Position numbers and translations under genes: made by a program. This document shows, piece after piece, positions 43,689-55,600 of a stretch of 64,000 nucleotides of DNA; the first letter of the stretch is position 1, and each line of letters starts with the position of its first letter. The notes under the pieces are model-generated. The model saw only the letters and a list, made by a program, of their open reading frames with translations. It did no database searches and was not told the origin of the DNA. This DNA comes from Gorsachius magnificus (lineage: Eukaryota > Chordata > Aves > Pelecaniformes > Ardeidae), in contig CM067104.1 in the NCBI GenBank assembly GCA_034008185.1, forward strand, positions 124,001-188,000, read 5' to 3'.

Positions 43689-46600
43689 CTGCCGAGAGAA
43701 AGAGGGGGTTGGAGCCGGGGACCTGCCCGCAGGCTGCCTGCTGGCGTGGACCCCCAGCTCGAGCCACCCTGGGACCTCCCATCACACCATCCTCCCCCTC
43801 AGTGGGAAGGGGCGGGGAGGAAGGCAGCGGGCCAGCGCCTGCAGCTCCCTTACCCTGCGGCGAGGAGTCGGAGAAGACCAAATCCTCCAGGCCCTGCTCG
43901 ATGACTTGCACGACGAACTCGGGGCGGCCGTTGTTCTCGCAGATGGTGCAGCGGTAGCAGCAGCGGCGGTTGTTGGTCCGCAGGCTCCAGTAGATGCGCG
44001 TGGCCTCGTAGCCCACGGGGTAGAGGGCTGTGACGCTGTGGAAGTCGGCCATCTGGTGCGGCAGGAGCTGCCCGATGGCGTGGAAGACCAGCCCGCCCAC
44101 GCGGAACATGTGGAGCCGCTCGCCGCGCTGGATGATGCTGGCGATCTGCTTCACCTCGTCCCGTTCGATGTAGACGCGTCGGAAGACGGTGAAGCTGCTC
44201 AGCTCCTGCTCGCAGGGGCCCTTCAGCTTGTGCAAGGGGCACAGCATGGTCTTGTCCTTGAAGAACATGCACTTGGCGCGGATGGCGCAGGCAAAGTGGT
44301 AGACGCTGGGGCAGCGGATGCGGTTGCAGCTGTTGGTGGCGCCGGTTTTCTGGCACAGGGAGCACTTGGTGAGCAGCCCGCGGTGCAGGGCCACCTCCAC
44401 ATTGATCAGGGCCCCTCCCTGCGTCTCGTAGACCTCCGTGGACCACAGGGCGCAGTTCAGGTGGACCCAGAGGTCAAGGTCGAGGTTGAGCAGGCGGGCC
44501 GGCCCGTCCGTGGCCCCATCGCCCTCCTCGTGGCAGAAGCAGCACTTGCGCAGGTCCCGCGGCACCTTTTCGGGGCGCAGGGTGGTGCCCAGCTTGTCGA
44601 TGAACTCCGCGATCTCCTTGTCACCGTCCCGCTTGGCCCCCCCTTTCTGGATGGTGACGAGGAAGCGCAGCCGTTTCCACCGCACCCCCTTCCACTTCTT
44701 CAGCCGGGGCCGTGCTTCGTCCCCGTCCTCCGGTGGCCGTGAGCGTGGCTTGAAGCGGGGTGGCGAGTGGGGGGCCGCGGCCCCTTCCTCCTGGGGTGCT
44801 GGTGAGGGGGCTGGCGGCAGGGGTGATGGTGGGGCTGGGGCTGCCTCGTGAGCTGCCTCGGGGTCAGGGACCCTGGCAGCCTCAGCGGGGCTGGATGGGG
44901 AGGGGACAGAGGGGGACAGTGGGGGTGAGGGCTCCTGGGGCATGACAGAGAGCTGCCGAACGTCCAGGTTGGAGACGTTGTTGACGTAGCAATGGTGCAG
45001 GGTCTTCTCGGGCACAGGGCTCTCCTACGGCACGGGGAAGGGGGCACAGGTCAGAGCGTCCCAGGGATGGGGACACCCAACCTCCCTGCACATTATGGTG
45101 AGGGGTCCCCTGGGCCCCCTGCAGGGACCCCACAGCACCTCACCATGCTCCCAGCCCTGCAGGGACATCCTCAACCCCTTCCACACCATCCTGGGAGACT
45201 CAGCACCTCCCTCCCCATGGGGGGGACCTGGCCCCACAGGAACCCCCTGCACTGCCCTGCAATCATAGGGGGACCTACAGGGACCCCTACACACCCCTCT
45301 ACAAGGTCACACTTGGTCCCAAAGGGTCCCCTCCTGCACCCCCACATAGCCACAGCCTTACAAGCACCCCAATACCCCTCTCCCAGGGTCCCAGCCCCGG
45401 GGGGACCCCCACTCCCCTGCTGACCTGTCTGAGCAGCGTCAGGAGGTCCAGTTCGCCCTTGAGGCTGTATCCCGGCAGCACCGCGTCAAACTGCTTCAGC
45501 CACTCAGAGCTGCTGTCCGGCACCTTCCCGGCCAGCGCCGCCTTCTCCTTGCCACTGAGCACCCCTGCGAGAGAGACAGAGCCCATCACGGGATGCCTGC
45601 TCCGGGGACACAGGGGAGCCCAGCCCGGGGACACGGGGGAGCCGCTCACCAGCCATGTCTGTCTCCACCTTCTTGGCCTCGACCACAGCCGCTCGCATGG
45701 GGCCATCTGGGAACAGCACCTCGTAGGAACTGGGGATCTTCACGCTCAGCAGCTCGGCCATGGCCACCATCACCCCGTTGAGGTTCTGGGGAAAAGGAGG
45801 ACAAGATGGGTCCAGGGCCCTGGGTGCCACCACCCAAGGGTCTCACCTCCCCCCTGTCCCCTCGCTCACCTTGGCAGCCGCTGCGGACACCGTCAGCATG
45901 ACGGAGACCTCGCTGCTTTTGCCCTTCTCCCACGGGGCGCCTGGGCCCACCGCCCCCACCTTCCCAGGGGTGGCCCCGAAGGGCTCCGCGGCCTCATAGG
46001 GTTTTGTGTCGGGGAACACTGGTGTGGGGAGAGGGGGGATCAGAGCCGCACAGACCCAGCCCCACCAACAGCCACCCGTGAGCCCACCCAGCCACCCCAG
46101 ACTCCTGCAGAAACGCTGCTGGGAATCTATTGCCTCGTGTGGGACAGAGACCGGGGTGCGGCAACAGGCACAGAGCACCCACCGCCAACGGGAAACCCTC
46201 AGGGAACAGCTGGGGGACCCTCAGGGAACAGGCCAGCCCCCACACATGGGGCCACGTGCCAGGCTCTCTGCCCAGCGTACCCCCCGCCCTCCCACCCCCC
46301 CCACCGACACCCTCCTGCCCAGTTACACAGACCCCCCTGTCCCGGCCTGGTCCATACGCCCCCCCCAACGTGTCCCAGCCCACCTGGGATACTGGCCCGG
46401 GGGATGATGGGGATGATGGGGGACAGCACACGCTCCTCCAGCTCCGGCTTGGCCTCGCTGAGCAGGGGGAAGCGGAGCAGTTCCTCGCCCAGCACGCTCT
46501 CAGGGGACGAGGCAGGGACGATGCTGTCGGGCGAGTCACTCTCGTCGTCACTCTCCATCCTGCAGGAAAGGGGGTGTCATAGGCCAGAGGGACTGGTGTC

Positions 46601-49600
46601 ACCCCTGGGAGGGCTAGCATCACCCCTGGGGGGTCACCACGGCTGGTGGCTCACCTAACGTCCTCGGTCTGGTTGTGGGGAGGGGTGGGCAGAGCTGCCA
46701 GCAGGTCCAGGCTCTTCACCTCCACAGCCGGCATGTCTGCATGGGGAAGGGACGGGCGTCACGGGAGGGTGACAGGCGGCGGCAGGGACTCTGTGCCACC
46801 CTCGTGCCAGCCACGCTCACCTTTCTGGCCATGGGGTTCGTGGGCTGGGTCGGTGTCCTTGGGCTGCTCACCCAGCTCCTCGGGGGCCGTGACGCCGTTC
46901 ACCATCTTCTGTTGCACGGAGGGGGGCGGCGTGGGGGGCAGCGAGGAGGGTGGTGTGGGTGGGTTGCTGAGGTTGTTCTGGGGGCAGACAGCGGGGTGTG
47001 AGCACGGCGGGGAGGCCTGGGACCCCTGGAATGGGGAGGGGGTAAGGGCACGACCGCGCCTCACCTTGGTGAGCAGCTGGGAGTAATAGTCGGGCACACT
47101 GTCGAGCACGGCGCTGCCGAAGGCGCCCCGCAGCTGGTTCTTCCCGTTGATGGGGCTGCTGCCGAAGGGCGCGAAGAGGCTGAAGTTGGCCGTGATGGTG
47201 GGCTCCGTCAGCGGCAGCAGCGACAGCTCCTGGGGGCAGAGCGGTGAGGAGGGGACGGGGGCAGAAGGCAGCCCCCTGCCATGCCCCCAGCCCGTGGCCA
47301 TACCTGTTTCAGCTGTTTCATGAGGGCCTCGCTGGGGCGCAGCCCCTCATCCTTCCGCAGCTTCTTGCGGGAGGCTGGGACCCGCTCGTTGCCCTTCTGC
47401 ACCCGCTTGGGCTTGGTGGCCGCCGGCTTCCTGGCAATGGAGGGGTCCTGGGGGAGGGACAGCAGAGCAGGAGCCGTGCCGAGCGCAGCCCCGCAGCCAT
47501 CGCCCCCCATCCTGCCCCACGGTGCCCCGCTCACCTCCCGGCCCAGCAGCACCGGCTGCGGCCGCAGCTCCGTCCCGGTGCCCCGGCTCTCCACGTGCCC
47601 GTTGAGTTCACTGGGGCTCTGCGCCGAGAGCTGCACGTTCTTGGCCCGCAGCAGCTTCTGCAGCAGGAGGTGCCCGGCCTCGGAGCGGCTGCCGGGGGCC
47701 AGCAGGCTGTTGGCTTGGCCAGCCCCAGGGTCCCCGTTGGCCTCCGGCTTTGCTGCTTCATCTCCATCCAGCTCACACTGTGCCACCGCTGCTGCTGCCT
47801 CCTCCTTCGGCTCCTGCTTCACCAACACCTGGGGGGGCTCGCCTGCCACAGGGGCCCCTTCCGGCACAGCCCCGTTGATGTGGGTCTCGCCGGGGTCAGC
47901 TGGGTCTGCACCGGGTGCGTCGGGGTCCCAGGGGCTGTGTGCTGGGTTGGGGAGGGTGCCGCTCGCTGTGGGCGTCAGCCCCTGCTCCGCCGGCGCCATG
48001 GGGCTGGGGGCCGAGGCCGGGACCCCTGGCGACGTCTTCTTTGGCTCTTGGGGGCTCTGCTCGGGGCTGGCCAGGTGCTGGGACGTGCAGCCCAGGGGTG
48101 AGGGGGCCGGTGGCGTGGGGAGCCTGACGAGGCCGGGCTGGGGGCCACGGGAGCCAGGGCTGCCTGCACCAGCTCAGCTAGGGGCTGCTGGGGGGGCTGC
48201 CCCGGCAGCGCCCCCCCTGCTCGGCAGCAAAGCCGCTCTGCGCCTCCGCCGGGGCACCTGGCCGCGGCTGGAAGAGGGGCCCGAGCTGGCGAGGGGGCTG
48301 GCGGCCCGCAGGGGCTGGGGAGCCATGGTCCGGGGCCTGCCCGGGGAAGGGTCCGGGGGGCCGGAGTGCCTGGCCCTGCTGCAGCAGGCTCTGCTGGTGC
48401 CGCTGCACCAGGAGGGCCTGGAGCTGCTGCTGCTGCTGGGGCGTCAGGTGCCGCAGCTGCGGGTTCTTGGCCAGGACACCCTGGAGCTGCGCCCGGATCT
48501 GGCCCATCACCGGCCCCGGCACCTGCCCCAGGAGGCCCGGGGCAAGCGCGGCCGTGCCCGGCGATGGCACCGCCAGCCCCGCTTTGTGCTGCCCGGGGCT
48601 CTGGAGCCGTGGGGGCTGCGGCTGGCCCTGCCCGGGCCCTTTCCGGCCGCGGAGCCTGCGGCAGCACCATACCCTGCGCCTGGCCTGTCCCGCAGCCCAG
48701 CGGCGGCTCTGCCACCCCGGCAGCGTCCCCGTGCTGCTGGGACAGCTCGGGGCGGGGGGCCCCGGGGCTCTGCAGCGGTGGGGCGAGCAGAGAGCCCGGC
48801 TGCACGGGGGCCGCCCGCAGCGCCGGCTGTGAGCCCAGGACACCAGGCTGTGGGGAGGCCAAAAGGAGCTGCTGGTTCTGCCCCAGCTCAGCCTGGTGTT
48901 TGGGGGCCGAGGGCTCGGGGCCACCCAGCCCTGGGGGGTTGAGGGCTCCCTGCTGCTCCTGGGGGCCCCCGTGCAGCTGCCCCCCGCTCTCGCTGCCCTC
49001 AGCAGGCAGGGCGCTGCCGTCCACCCCTCCAGGCTGGTCCTTGGCAGCCAGGACCGCCGGGGCCGGCTGCATTCCCTGACTCAGGTGCAGCACGGAGGGG
49101 GCCTGGCCCACCGCCCCGTGCTGCGGAAAGTGCTGGATCGGGGGCTGCCCCTGGCCCAGCCCCAGGAGGCCTGGCTGGGCGGCCGTCGAGTTCTGCTGCT
49201 GCTGGGGGGCCAGGGGCCGGGCGGCCCAGCAAGCCTGGCTGCTGCTGGGGCGAGAGCTGCTGCACCAGCAGGCTCTGCTGGCTGCCCATCAGCCCCGGCT
49301 GCTTCGGCACCGGGCTGCCCCACGGCACCCGGCTCGGGGCCGGCGCGGCTGCTGCTGCCCCAGCAGGCTGGGCTCCCCCCGGGCTGCTGCAGCGAGCCAT
49401 GACACCGGGCTGCTGCATGGACGCTTGTCCCATCACGCTGGGCTGCTGCATGGACGCTTGTCCCATCACGCCGGGCTGCTGCATGGACGCCTTGCCCATC
49501 ACGCCGGGCTGCTGCATTGGTGCTGTCCCATGATGCCCTGCAGCTGCATGAGGTCTGTCCCATCATACCTGGTTGCTGCATCGACGCCTGACCCATGATG

Positions 49601-52600
49601 CTCTGTTGCTGCATGGATGCCTGACCCATCACTCCTGGCTGTTGCATGGACGTCTGACCCATTACGCCTGTCTGCTGCATCGACGCTTGTCCCATGACAC
49701 CCGGCTGCTGCATTGACGCCTGTCCCATCACGCCCGGCTGCTGCTGCTGCAGCGACACTTGTCCCAGCATATTCTGCTGCTGCAGTTTCTGGGCCAGCTG
49801 CATCCTCTGGAGCTGCCTCTCCTGCATCAGGCGGCTGTCGGCAGCCAGCCCGCGGAGCGCAGGGTTCCCGGCGAAGAAGGTGTTGGAGGTGCCAGGCACC
49901 GGGGCGTTCCCCATGGCTTGCTGGCCCATGAAGGACAGGCCCTGCTGCACAGCCATGGACACGCCACCCTGGGGCAGGCGCAGTCCCCCGGGCTGCCCCG
50001 GCTGCTGGCCGAGGCCTTGTGTGCCCACCACGGCCCCCGCTGGCTGCTGGACGCCGTGTGCCGAGAGCAGCTGCCCGGGGAGCTTGGACATGAGGTGGGG
50101 GCTCTGCGAGGGGCTCAGGGCCATGACGGCCGAGGCCTGGTGCTGGTGTTGCTGCTGCTTGTTGCGGTACTCGGCCATGAGGTTGGTGTGCTCCTTCTGC
50201 TGCTTCCGTACCTGCCAGGGACGGTGAGGCGTTAGCACCAGGGACGGCACGGCACGGCCCTAGCACCGGGGACGGCATCCAGGTGCCTGCACAGCCCTAC
50301 CTGGTCCAGCTGCTTCTGGATCTTGCTCTGCTGCTCCGTCACCAGCTTCAGCTTCTCGGCGTCGGCCTCGGGGAACTCCCGCCCGGCTTTCTTGGCAGTG
50401 CGCTGCTTGGCGCAGAGGGCCTTACGTGACTTGCGGTGCGCCCCGATCTGCTCCTCCAGCACCTTCAGCTGCATCTGCAGGAGCTGCTGGGTGTGGAAGA
50501 GCCACTCCTCGTACTGCCGCTGGTCGGCCTCGTCTGCGGGAGCGGGGAGAGGGATCGGATCAGCAGGTACCCTGGCTCTGGAGCAAGCCTGGCCACAGCC
50601 CTGCTCAGCCCAGCCTGCATGGCAGGATGAGACCCAGCCAGCGGTACCCCAGCCCCTGCTGCCACCTTGGTACTCACTGATGACGCCCTGCGCGAAGGTG
50701 GGTGGGTTGGGGCGAGCCTGGGTTGGGTCAGTGCCGCTCCGCTCCTAGCGGAGAGGGAAGCATTGGGGACATGCGCTGTGCCATGCTCCCTCCCCGGTGC
50801 CCCCCATCCCCTCTCCACAGCCCCCACCTCCCCAGGCAAATCCACCAGCCAGAGCGGCTCCGGCCTGGCCCCAACCAGGCAGCCCCAAGGGGAGCCTGTA
50901 TCCCCCCCGGATGCCCCACTCACCTGCGCGCTCCCCGCCAGCAAGTGATTCTGCATCTCTGAGACAGCCGGGCCCCCCGAGAGCCGCTGGGCCAGCAGGG
51001 AAACCTGTTGCCTTTGGGGGGACACGCAGAGACGATGGATGAGCCGGGGCCAAGGCGCCCTGCCCGACCCAGGCCGTGCCCCGCTGCCCGCCATGCCCCT
51101 TACCTGTTCATGCCTGGGGCCACCCCGATGCTGCCCTGAGCCATCACCTTCTTGATGCCCTTCAGTGCCACCATCTTGGCCTTGGCAATGGGGTCCATGA
51201 TGTCCTCAGCCGCAAACTTGTCCAGGTCTGCAAAGAGAGAGTTGGTGCACGGTGCTGCAGCATGTTCAGTCCTAAGCTCCCCCATCCAAAAGGACCCCAC
51301 GCTCTCCCAAAACAACCGTCCGCAGCCCCTACCTGTGTCAGGGAAGAAGCTGTTGGCCAACTGCTGCTGCATGACGAGCTGCGGGGGCTTGGCCCAGGGG
51401 GGGGACCTGCTGCTGGCTCTGCTGCGGCGCGCCAGGGCCACCTCCGGGGGGGGGCCATGCCCACGTGGGGGGCCAGCGCCGGGCCCTGCTGGGGCGAGCC
51501 AAGCCGGGGGGCGGGGCGGCGGCCTGGCCACCAGCCCCAGCTGGAGGGAGGGCTGTGGGGTGCCCAGGCGGGGCGGCTGCCCATCGGGGGGCTGCCCAGC
51601 CGCCGCCGTGTGCAGCATGGGGTGCCCTGGGGCCGGGGGGGGGGGTCCCCGGGGCAGGTGGGCTGACATCTGCTGCTTCTTCTGCAGCTCCTTCTTCTCG
51701 TGCTCCAGCAGGTCCTCGATGAGCAGGGGCAGCTCGCTGGCCACCAGCGAGCTCTCCATCTTGTCCAGGTCATCAGCCGGTGAGTGCCGGACGCTGCCCA
51801 GGCCCAAAGCTCCACTGTCCAGCTCAAACTTCTCCAGCAAGGGATTGCTCTGGCTGCCCAGCTGGGCAGGGGCCAGCCCGCGGCTGGGGCCGGTGTAGGG
51901 GTCCTTCTCTGGCACGGGGACACCAGCATGGCTGCTGTTAGGGAAGTGAGTCAAGCCGAGGCGAGCTGGGCCAGCCCCAGGGCTCAGGAGGGTCTGGCCA
52001 GATTTGAGGCTCAGCCCCAGCGACGCAGAGATCTTATCCGTGCCCTGCAGGGCCTCCGACTTGACAGGGACCGGGAGCCGGTCGGGACCACCGGCAGTGA
52101 ACTGGCAGGGAGAGGTCTTCAGGCAGCCATCCTCCAGCTTAGGCTTGACATCGGTGGGCAGTGAGCCCGCCTTCGCCTCCGTGCTCTGCGCCTTGAAAGC
52201 CGGGTCGGGTGCCAGCGCAGTGCCCGTCGGGCAGGGAGCGGGTCCCAAGCCCACCCCGGGCACCAGCCCTTCCTTGGGCACCTCCCGGTCCTCCACGGAT
52301 GAGGCCGTGTCTTTGCTGTCTCCAGGGTCAGGGAGCTTCAAGCTGGGCACTGGTGGCTCTGTCTTGAGCTGGGCTTCGCGCTCGGCTTTCTCGTTGGCTG
52401 ACTCGACCAGGCGAAGGTGCTCGTTGAAGATGTCCTTCTTGTCACCGGTGTCTAGCTCAGGGTCCGTGTAGGCCAGCAGGTCAAACTCATCACCGTTCAG
52501 CAGGTCGTCAAGGTGGGGGTCTGCCGTCTCCAGGCTGTCCAGGTTGTCCAAGTCGTCGTCCCCTTTAGCCACATCTGGATCCAGGCTCAGGTTGGCCAAA

Positions 52601-55600
52601 TCATCATCATCTTCCAGGTCCTTGTGGGAGCCAAAGTCATCATCCAAATCAGGCTCCACTGGCACCTCGCAGGGCAGACGTCCCCCATCCAGGCTCAGGT
52701 GGCTCTTCCCCGGGGCCGGAGCCGGCGTGGGGTCCGGTGCGGGGCTGTCCTTGGGTCCCTCGGGGCGGAGAGCAGAGCCGGAGGACAGGGGTTTAGGCGG
52801 CAGCGGCACCGGCATCTTCTGGGGCTGCAGCGCTGGGGCGGGGAGCACCTGCATGGGCACGACGGGGGCACAGAGGGCCTGGGGGGTGCCCTCCTCCCCA
52901 GGCAGGAAGAAGCGGGGCCGGGGTGCCTGGGGGGCAAAGGGGGAGCCCACAACCCCCCCAGGTCCCTTCTGCACATTGTGCCGCAGTTCGATGAAAGGGG
53001 CACCCAGGGTGGCAGGCGAGGCGGGCACCGTCTCGGCGGGGGCTGACAGGCGGGTGCCCAGGTTGCCCACGGGGGTGCTGGTGGCCGGTGGGACGAAGCG
53101 GGAGGTGACAGGGAGCCGCAGGGCTGCGGCCGCCTGCTGCTGCTGCTGCCAGAGGTGCTGCTGCGGGGATGGTGCTGGGAAGACCCCGCGGGGGTAGAAG
53201 GCCTGGGGGGGCCCCACCGCCGCCCTGCAAGACACCACGGCGGCATCAGGGCTGGATCGGTATTTCTGTGGCCACGACGCACCACACACAGAACCCTGGG
53301 TCTCCCAACCCCCTCAGACCACACCGGGCACCCAGCAAAACCACAGGCATCCTATCATCCCCCTGGGGCGATCCCCACAAGCGAGAGCCGGGGGGATGCA
53401 CCCCACCAGGGTGAATCCCCGCTCATTTCTAACCGGCCGCAGCGAACACATTGCCTTGCTGCTGGGCACTCACCTCCCGTTGATGTCCAGGGTGGATGGC
53501 GTGGCCACTGGCGGGGGCCGGGAGAGCCGCTCGTCCTGTGCAAATGCTGCCTGCACCATGACGGAGCCCGGCAGCTTCCCGGCGCTGGCCGCGGTGGCCA
53601 GCGTCCCGAGGAGCCCCTTGTCCTGGAAGAGGAGGGAAGGAAACGTTGTCACCCCCCCATCCACCCCCAGCCTCCCCGCAGAGCCGTTCCCCCGCGCTCT
53701 CCTACCGTGCCGGCGGAGGGGGCCATGCCCCGGCTCAGAAGGCCGGCCTCGGGGGCCCAGCTCGCGGGGCGCAGGCTGTTGCGTTGGATCTGCTGGCGGA
53801 TGAGCAGCTCACGCAGCCGCTGGCGCTGGGGGGAACCGAGCGTTAAGACCGAGAGCGGGGACAAGGGAGCAACGCCAGCTCATCCCAGCACCCAGGGACA
53901 AACCACACATGGAGACCACTTTGGCTGTGCAAATCTACACCCCCCCTCCACACCCCTGGGGAAGGAGCTACAAGCGGAGCCAGGCCCCTCGACCCCACCA
54001 CTGACTGCTACGATCCCGATTTCTCCCTTGCATCCCCTCTCAAACCCAGAGGGATGCGGCCCAACTGCCCGCAAGCCCTCACCTGCCGCTGCTTCTCCAG
54101 CTCTGACTGGCTCATGGTGCCGAGGGCCCCGTCCTGGCCGCCGGGCAGCTCTGCCAGGTCCCGGTTTGGGGGTGCCGAGAGCCCCGCAGTCGCCTCCTCC
54201 CTCTTGTCGGCCGGTGGCCCCAGCGCCACTCGGGGCATGAAGGCGACGGAGGCGTCCTGCTGCTGCGGGGCGGCTGGGGGCTGCTGCGGCAGCACCGAGG
54301 GGGGCCGGAGGGGCGAGAGGCTGTAGGTCTCAGCAGCCGCAGCACCCGGCCCCAAGGGGCTGCCAGCTTGGTGGAAGCCAGGGGATGAGGCGTAGGCTGA
54401 ACTCTGGGTCTTGCCGGGGACATAATGGCTGTTGATCCCGTGGGGCTGGTGGGACGGGGAGCCCTTGGGGGCGGGGGTGGGGCTGGGGGGTCCGCCGGGG
54501 GGTTCCGGGGGGGGCCTGGGAAGACGCTGGCACCGGGAGAGCGGGAAAGGGGGGTTGCTGCCCACCCGGCGCCTTGGCGTGAGGCTCGCCCACTGGGGTG
54601 CCCCCAAAACCCCCGCTGGCTGCCGGGCTGTGCGAGAGCGGCACCGACTTGAACCCCGGCTCCAGCATCTGGGGCCGGGGGGGCTTGTGCGGGGGGTGAA
54701 GGGGTCCCGGGCGGGGCCGGGGGGGGGGGGGGCCGGGGTTGGAAGGGGGGGGGGCTGCGAGTAGGGGTCTGGGTAGGGCGACTGGCGGTAGAGATCAGGG
54801 TGGCCAGGGGGCGAGGGGGCCAGGGGATGGGGGTCAGGGGGCCGATGCCCCAGCCCCGGGCTCTGCGGCTCTACCTGAGAGACCCGTGGGGTCATGGGGG
54901 CTTTGAAGACATCAGCCGCCTTCAACTCCGCAGCAGAGAGGTGGGGGCCACCCGGGGAATCCCCGTAGCCCACGGCAGGGGCATAGCTGGGCGAGCAGAC
55001 CCCCAGGCTCCCCCCTTCCTCCTTCTTAATCTCCAGGCCCTTCTTCTGCTCCCCAAAAGGCAGGGGAGAGAGCAGAGCCTCAGGGGGCCGGGCCCCAGGG
55101 CTCCCCGGCACTGAGAGGTTGTCCAAGGAGGGGCACCGGGGCTTCAAGAAAGGGTCAGGGGTGCCAGGCTGGTGCCGGGGGGTGCCGGGTGGCGTAGGGT
55201 GGAAGTCGGGGGGCTGGGAGCTGGGGACAGCACGGGGGCCAGTGAGGGGCTGGGGCTGGCCAGGGAAGGGCTGGAAGGCAGCGCCCGCCGTGGGGCTCTG
55301 GCCCAGGGGCGAGGGGAAGCGGGGTTCCAGCACGTAGGCAGGCGCTGCGCCGTAGGGATCGTGCGAAGGCACTTGGGCAGGGGACTGGGGCGGGAGCTTG
55401 AGGAAGAGCTCACTGGGCGACTCTGGACCCCCTCCAGCACCCGCCGGGGGCTTCAAGAAGCCCTCGCCGGTGGCAGGGGGGCTGCTGATGTAGACGGGCT
55501 GTGCCCCTGGCGGCACCGGGATCCGCAGGTGCAGCGAGGGCCTCTCCGGCTTGCGCAGTCCCTCCCCTTTGGTCTGCTTGTTGATCTGGCTCTCGGCCTG

